Source: Morinoia aosen
Lineage: Eukaryota > Arthropoda > Malacostraca > Amphipoda > Talitridae
NCBI GenBank assembly: GCA_030386875.1
Contig: CM059577.1
Coordinates: 22,889,038 to 22,953,037 of the forward strand
Length of the DNA stretch: 64,000 nucleotides
Reading direction: 5' to 3'
In this document: positions 57,893 through 64,000 of the stretch, piece after piece
How positions within the stretch are numbered: the first letter of the stretch is position 1
Layout of the letters: the number at the start of each line of letters is the position of its first letter
Position numbers and translations under genes: made by a program
Notes under the pieces: model-generated
Databases searched by the model: none
The model's input: only the letters and a program-made list of their open reading frames with translations
Told to the model about the DNA's origin: nothing

Positions 57893-58064
57893 TCAAAATT
57901 AGTAAACAGTAGGCAGTAAGTACTATTGTATAACTTAAAACGAAATATCGAGTCAAGATTAAAATGATATTCCTATCTAAAAACTAGCTTAGAAAGTATA
58001 GAAGAGAGTAAGAAATCTAGCGTGATTTCGTGAGTACACACAATACTCAGCCCATGAGCGAATA

Positions 58065-58345
58065 ATATTGGAGTTCAATATACAATATTGATGCGTACAA
58101 ATTGCTGAAGGCGTTGTTACAAAGTTCACATACAACAGGTAATAAGTTTCGAAAATTTTTGCGACAATGATAATCTAATCAGCTAATATGGTTTACACAT
58201 AATAATAATTATATTCACAAAAAAATTACATACAATTTATGAGGAAAAGCGAACAAGGTGGATATCAATATTCCATTATAATATTGGTAGGTATAAATTG
58301 CTGATGGTGTTGTTGCAAGTTCACATACAGCTGTCATAAATGTTC
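58065..58345 (-). repeat. LINE 5' UTR subrepeats
   Basis: Two ~80-bp blocks sharing aaattgctga-gg-gttgtt and gttcacatacag, 196 bp apart. Tandem 5' UTR units often carry LINE promoters. Confidence 0.6.
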
Positions 58346-58549
58346 ATATATATCTGTCGTACAATTGTCAAAATTGAGGTAAAACTGACGTATATATCTT
58401 TAGAGGTTGGAACTGATTCATGACATGAAGTTATGCAGTTTGAAGTTTTAGTGTAAAGTTATAGAATTCTAGGCGTTATTGACATACGAGTATATAATTT
58501 GACACAGTTACATGTTCTGATACCTAATTGAGGTGATCACCCAAGAAAA

Positions 58550-58642
58550 ACTAATAGAAAAACCATGCGAGGTGTAATAGAAGACAAACCATACGAGGCG
58601 TACTGATAGACAAACCATACGTGGCGTGCAAATAGATTAACC
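58550..58642. repeat. 26-bp minisatellite, right part
   Basis: About three and a half units (aaaaccatgcgaggtg, gacaaaccatacgaggcg) matching 52622-52882, cut off from it by the LINE insertion. Confidence 0.85.
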
Positions 58643-58789
58643 CTGTCAAGGGCTAGTTAGATTAAAAATATCATTTCTTGTATTTTTTATATCCCAAGAG
58701 ATGGCTGTCAAATTATAAATAATTAATTAGCAACTAGAGAATTCTTCGGACTTCCTAAATTATTTGTTAAATCGAAGTAAAAAAGACGA

Positions 58790-60960
58790 AAAAACGCTTT
58801 ACCGAAGCTGATTAAAACACCGTCGTATTCACATCTTGAGAAAAGGTTAGTCCCAAAGTAATTCATGAAGAACATCACGCAACACAACACGCACATCTAG
58901 AAAAGCGTAAACAAACGTACACGCAAAATGAGATTCAAGCCTTCTTTAACAGACGCACAGGGAGATAATTTTTTCCCTAGCGCTTTATTTCATTTGTCTG
59001 TTTATATTTTTCATTTTTTCTATCCAGAGATGTGCCCTCTGGGGTAGTGATCGATCTATTTTTGAATCTTTCAGCAAGTGCGATAAATATATTTATTTCT
59101 GAAATATGGTTCAGCGTTAACTGGTTAGGTTAGGTTAGGTTAGGTTAGGTTAGGTTAGGTTAGGTTAGGTTAGGATAGGGTAAAGTTAAATGTGTCTTGA
59201 AGTTTTATTTTTGTATATGAATTTTGTATTAAAATTGAAACATATGTATATGAATATGTTTATATATGAACATGTATATGTGCACACACACAAACATAGG
59301 CATAAATGTTTGGGTGCGCACACACATGCACGCACCCACTCACATACACATATGCATCTAGAGTATAAACGTATTGAAAATGAATGCAAGAAAAATAATG
59401 ATAAACAAATGACAGTCAAGCTAAGTGTATTCTTAAGAGATATTCTGAAGAACAAATAAGCAAGAGGAAAATGACTTCAAAATACGTAAAAAAGAAATGG
59501 TTTTTAATTTCCTAACAGAAATTTTAAGAAAACTCAAATTACAGTCGAGGAACATCAACAAAAAAAATCGGGTTTCACATCCTTTCGGTATTCTCTGCAA
59601 CATCATGCGGACATGGGTACATGGGATAAATGGAGATACAGTGTAAGAAAAATATCGCTTATGAGTACCAAATATCTACAAAAATTTTGGCAGAAACACG
59701 TAAACACACATATACTCAAAAATGAAAATTCATAACTTGTTCAACATACGGAAAGAAAAATAATGTTTCCACGATTCATATGTTCTAATTTCGCTTTATT
59801 TCATTTGTCTAATTGTATTTTTCATTTTTTCCTATCCCCTGAAACTCTCTCTGGGGAAGTGATGCATCCATTTTTGAATTATTTCGCAGGAGCAATAAAA
59901 TTAATTTACCGTATTTTATAGTAAAAAATAGAGTTAGAAATATGTTTTATATATTTATGTAGATATACGTATACCTACATACGTACACAAACATATTTAT
60001 ATATATATACACTTATTGAAAATGAATATAAGAAAAAAATATATAAAAATTAAAAGACGAAAAACAACCTACCTCCTACTATATTGAAAATGACAGACGA
60101 GTTCCCTGTAATCGCAAGAAATTATTCGGAAAAAATAGCTAAAAAGAAAGAAGACTTCGAAAACGTAAAAATGAAATGGTTTTTAATTTCCTAATAGAAA
60201 TTTTTAAGAAAACGCAGGTTACAGTCAAGGAACAACAACAACAGCAAATAAAATATTTCGGGGTTCACATCTTATCGGTATTCTCTTCAGCATTATACGG
60301 ACATGGGTGCATGGGATAATATGGAATAACATTGTGGCCTGATATCACATCTGAGTGGCGATTATTCACAAACTTTGGCACGTAGAGGTAGATTGAACAG
60401 TGGTCCACAGTAATAATTTTAATTCCGGAAATTTAGAGTTTTTTCTGATTTGAAAGTTCAGTGCTAGTGTGCGCTGAACGCAATGAAAATTAAAAAAATA
60501 AATAAAATACTTAACTATCCTCTCTCCTCAGCTCAGCCAAAATCGATTGAAACACCTTCGTGAATGATTTCGAAATTGTGAGGCAACGTTAGCCAAAAAT
60601 TAATTTTTTACAAACATAGCACAACACTCACATCTATAAACCTGTATATTGATGCACACACAAAAATGTATTTCAGTGTTTGTTTGGCATACGGACGTTA
60701 AATAAAAATCTTGAAAAGAGAAAAATAAAAAACAAAGATGAGGAAATGCTACTAATTATGGAAAAAACGACCTTCATTCCGCTGCATTGAACTAACGGCT
60801 GTGGTGCTCATTATAGTTGACAGAAATATGTAAGATCAATATTAGAATGACTTAACGAACGTAAAATGAAATAATTTCTAATTTTTTAACAGAAATTTCA
60901 GGAAATTAAAATCTCAGGTAAACACCGGAATGCTGCAGGCTCTATGACAGAGATGCAAAA
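58790..60960. repeat. Decayed ~0.7-kb tandem repeat, about three units
   Basis: Anchors recur at regular distance: gacttc-aaa-acgtaaa at 59473, 60153 and 60848; gacatgggt-catgggataa at ~59611 and ~60300; gctttatttcatttgtct at 58980 and 59795. Unit ~680-695 bp; the first unit is longer because it holds the TTAGG and CA-rich tracts. Confidence 0.7.
59123..59173. repeat. Interstitial telomeric repeat (TTAGG)n
   Basis: About ten uninterrupted TTAGG units, the arthropod telomere motif, followed by a decayed aggataggg. Both flanks are ordinary sequence, so it is internal, not a chromosome end. Confidence 0.93.
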
Positions 60961-63607
60961 TGACGTGACACATTTACTCTAAATTCTTTTACAGTTTTAG
61001 AGTTTGAGGGGTAGTATGAGTATTACATCTAGATAATGCAACAATCACCCTCTTGCTAAATTAAAAATGTTAGATAAGTAGCATTTGAAACCCACCTAGT
61101 TGTGTGGTGTGAGAAATGTATCATTGGGATCGTTCCCAATAATAACGTGGGGAGTTTGAGTACGTTTGTAGTTTTGTAGCGCTCCCTACACCCTCTGGAG
61201 TCCTTATATCTATTCCATCAGCTTCGCTTCGTCATTCTAGCTTTGATGTCCGTGGTTCATTGTCGGTCGCCAAATTATTTCCATTCATATGCTCTTGGAT
61301 GTAATTTCTCATTTTCTTTGGCTTGAAAATCTCCCTCCGTTCAAATTGCACTAATTTTGAAAATAAGCTGAAATGAGAGCTAAGCGTTTCTCTAAAAAAC
61401 ATAGGTTTTCAAAGCTCCTGTGTATAGGCCTACTTATTCTTCAATCTTTGTGTTACAGAAAAAACTCATACTAAAGGTTGTTGACGCAAAGCATTGCTGC
61501 CCATTTCTGGACATTTTGGCCGAATACTGAACCACTACAATAGTTTCTGGTATTTTGTAAACCAGACCTGAGGTGAGATTTTCTATGCTTTTAATACGTA
61601 ACCGCGGTATTCTCTCAAAGAATTACTGTGTTGTTTTTTAGTACTTGGAATCTCTTATACTTAAGGGAAAGAGAGTCACTCAGAAGATTGTCCTTTACCG
61701 TGTTTTGTGAATTTAATGCCGGAGGGTAATTCATTATCTTATTGCATCTTTACAGGGAGGGGGATTATGCAGCAAACTTTTCATTCCGCAAAAAACCTTA
61801 GAACAAATTGTGCAGCCACCGGTATTATAAACTAATGTAGGAGTAACTGTCGGAATGATGGTCTTACGAATCTCTTTAATTTTGTGTTAGTTCAGTACAC
61901 GTATAGAGCTAATTTTACTGTAGACGCCAGAACGAGAAAGCAGTTTGCCGGTTTTCCTGTAAAGATGAGAAAGTAGCATTGAATATATTGTAGGTAACAC
62001 ATTTTCTTCGCTCCATTTTTGCGTTGTGACTCTAAAGTCCAAACACTTTTTTACCCATTTAGCCTGCTTTGTCCTTGGTCTAAATGGACGATACGCTTAT
62101 TTAAATATTTTATGCGTCAGTATTAGTCAAAGCGAATGATTTCAAATTAATTGTTTTGGCCTCATCGTTTTCTGTGCTGCTGTTGGCCTGAAGTTCTAAG
62201 CATTTGGGTTCAGTTCAGATTGTAGCTCGATTGATCTTTCTGTATTCGTTGTAAAACTGCATAGCTATTAGAGTTTCCGCAAATTAATTGATATTGAACT
62301 AAGATACTACTAGTTTCATTTCATACGAATTAATTATTAATTCATTATGTAAAACGCTACATACTTCCAATGTTGAATAGTAATGAGATCCTATTTATTT
62401 TGGTCGGATTTGGGATGATGTGAAATCTGAACGTGGAAAAACTCTCAATTCAAGTAACTTTATGAAAATTCAGCAGAATGGCGATAATTTTGGGATTTGC
62501 CACCGAAACTTGTTTTGATTGAAATTAATTTTAATTATTAGTTAACGGTGTTAAAGAAAGTTTTATGTGAAAAAGTTTTAACATTTATTACGGAGCTTAT
62601 TAAATGTACGAATCATATGTGAGAGCTTAAAATGTAAAATGCGCTATTTTTGTAGTCGTGCGTGAGTGCCATGACGTCGAATATTAACCGCAGGTTTGAT
62701 GTTCAATCTTGAATTTATTTATATTTCATCTCCATGTGCATAAACACATAATTTTGCTGCGTGCGAGTTAACTCTTCGGGTTCAAGACTGGAATAAGTGT
62801 AAGAGTTCGATTTAAGAGTTTTATAAATGAACTTGATCTACTATAAACATTAGTTAACTTTACGAATTTTCTTCGTAAATCTACGTTGTTGATACCTCGT
62901 TATGTTGTTCCAATCCTTAAAATTATGAGACAATGTTTTATTGTCCTGTGGTTCCGCGGAAAAAATTGTCAGCGTATCTTTGAGAGTTAACGTTCCTTTA
63001 AGTTAAGGATGTTTAAGATTCCAGAGAGAACACGATAGTAGCAGTCTTCGTCAGTGCAACTTGCAATTCTCAATGGTAACGGTAGCAATTTATCGCTTAA
63101 AATGAGCAACGCGAATGAACTGAGTTTCCTCGTCACATTCTTCTACTTTTCTCTGTTTGGGAAGGCCGTTTATCTCTAAAGATGAACATTTTTATCGGCA
63201 AAAACTACAGGAGCATCTAAATTAGGTCGCAAGCATTTGTCGTACGAAGATAGTCCATTTAATCGTTAACGTCTAATAGTCTTGCCACGAGACGTTATGC
63301 ATTTCCGTATGAGGGTTCTAAACCTCAGTTATTAGTGAGAAAGAAAATGGAAAATACAGAGCTGAAAGGTGCATAGGAAGAGGAAAAAAGGACCGAGGAA
63401 AATGAAACAGTACGTGTTCGTTTTTCTATCATCGTGAACCCGACTCAACTTGGGGTAATGATAAATACCATGAGATCATTTCAAATAATTTCACTTCAAT
63501 ATACGGACGAACACATGAGTTGTCGACAGCAAAATTTATTATGATACTGAACCAAATTTCTCAACAAATGCACCATGTAACGACTCACCACAAAAGAAAC
63601 CCGTATG
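60961..63607. other. No gene recognised
   Basis: AT-rich unique sequence to near the window end; stop codons are dense in all frames. Confidence 0.45.
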
Positions 63608-63706
63608 TAAGAAAAAAATAAAAAAAACAGTTTATTTCGAATAGAGTTGAAACACGAAATGCTTAACATTGGTTTTAAAAATATCTTAACATAAACATCC
63701 TTAGTT
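63608..63706 (-). repeat. Dispersed 3'-end repeat R3, copy 3
   Basis: Same block near the window end: aaggatgtttatgttaagat ... gaaataaactgttttttttat on the - strand. Confidence 0.55.
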
Positions 63707-64000
63707 GATAGTTACACATTGGTATCGTAATACGCATGTCAAATGTCGAAACAAATATGATTGACAGAAAAGCACAGCAAAAATGAGGTTCTTTCATTCC
63801 GTAATCGGATTTTGACTGTGCATTTAAATGTAAGTAACTAAGAAAACAACAATACCTGAAAATCGTCCCCCTTCCCATCACTTTAACTTCAAAATTATCA
63901 CACTCAAAAACTGAACCCCTTCCAAAAAAAAAATGCTAGAGTAAACACAACACAATCATAGAAAGCGATAATAGATGTATACGAGGGCACGAAATAAATC

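Larger units (their letters stand above)
52883..58549 (-). mobile_element. APE-type LINE retrotransposon, decayed, with nested T4
   Basis: A non-LTR element on the - strand, about 4.05 kb without the T4 insertion. From the 5' end: 5' UTR with a ~196-bp subrepeat, ORF2 endonuclease (57892-57110) and reverse transcriptase (55450-53275), 3' UTR, and a short tail of (tttaaattg) units at 52883-52905. ACTAA flanks both ends (52878-52882, 58550-58554). Domain style is Jockey/CR1-like; no ORF1 recognised, so it may be 5'-truncated. Frameshifts and stops show it is dead. Confidence 0.88.

Overview
The window looks like nuclear DNA of an arthropod, most likely a crustacean or hexapod. It has split genes with GT-AG introns, AT-rich non-coding DNA, many transposons and an internal (TTAGG)n tract, the arthropod telomere motif. 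I cannot name the species. There is no bacterial-style gene organisation. Nearly all long open frames are artefacts of tandem repeats or relics of transposons.

Two host genes can be rebuilt exon by exon, and they are convergent. (1) PSPH, phosphoserine phosphatase, lies on the + strand at 8870-18092. It has five coding exons giving 226 aa, with all HAD-family catalytic residues present. (2) A TMEM59-family gene lies on the - strand at 51172-30217. It has eight coding exons giving 337 aa: a signal peptide, four CxxxC motifs, one transmembrane helix and a conserved C-terminal tail. They work in unrelated processes (serine synthesis; Golgi/endosome membrane) and no functional link is visible. 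The ~12 kb between them holds repeats and unrecognised AT-rich sequence.

Layout: 1-8460 is upstream non-coding DNA with 24-, 37-, 38- and 16-bp minisatellites and tRNA-like SINE heads. 8461-18092 is PSPH, whose introns hold large tandem arrays: an 80-bp array seeded on the exon 1 donor, a short array on the exon 2 donor, about 128 copies of 18 bp before exon 4, and about 52 copies of 36 bp running into the exon 5 acceptor. 18093-30216 is intergenic, with four copies of a dispersed retroposon and an inverted-dimer mariner. 30217-51172 is TMEM59; its 12.6-kb first intron is a nest of DNA transposons (foldback elements with 8-bp target duplications, TTAA-flanked elements, a truncated hAT). 52622-58640 is a 26-bp minisatellite split by a ~4-kb LINE, itself split by a TTAA element. 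58790-60960 is a decayed ~0.7-kb tandem repeat containing the telomeric tract. The rest is AT-rich with nothing recognised.

The most unusual signal is that the PSPH minisatellites appear to be built from, or to abut, the gene's own splice sites. The dispersed families (a ten-copy retroposon, three foldback elements, four TTAA elements) could be delimited here from target-site duplications alone.
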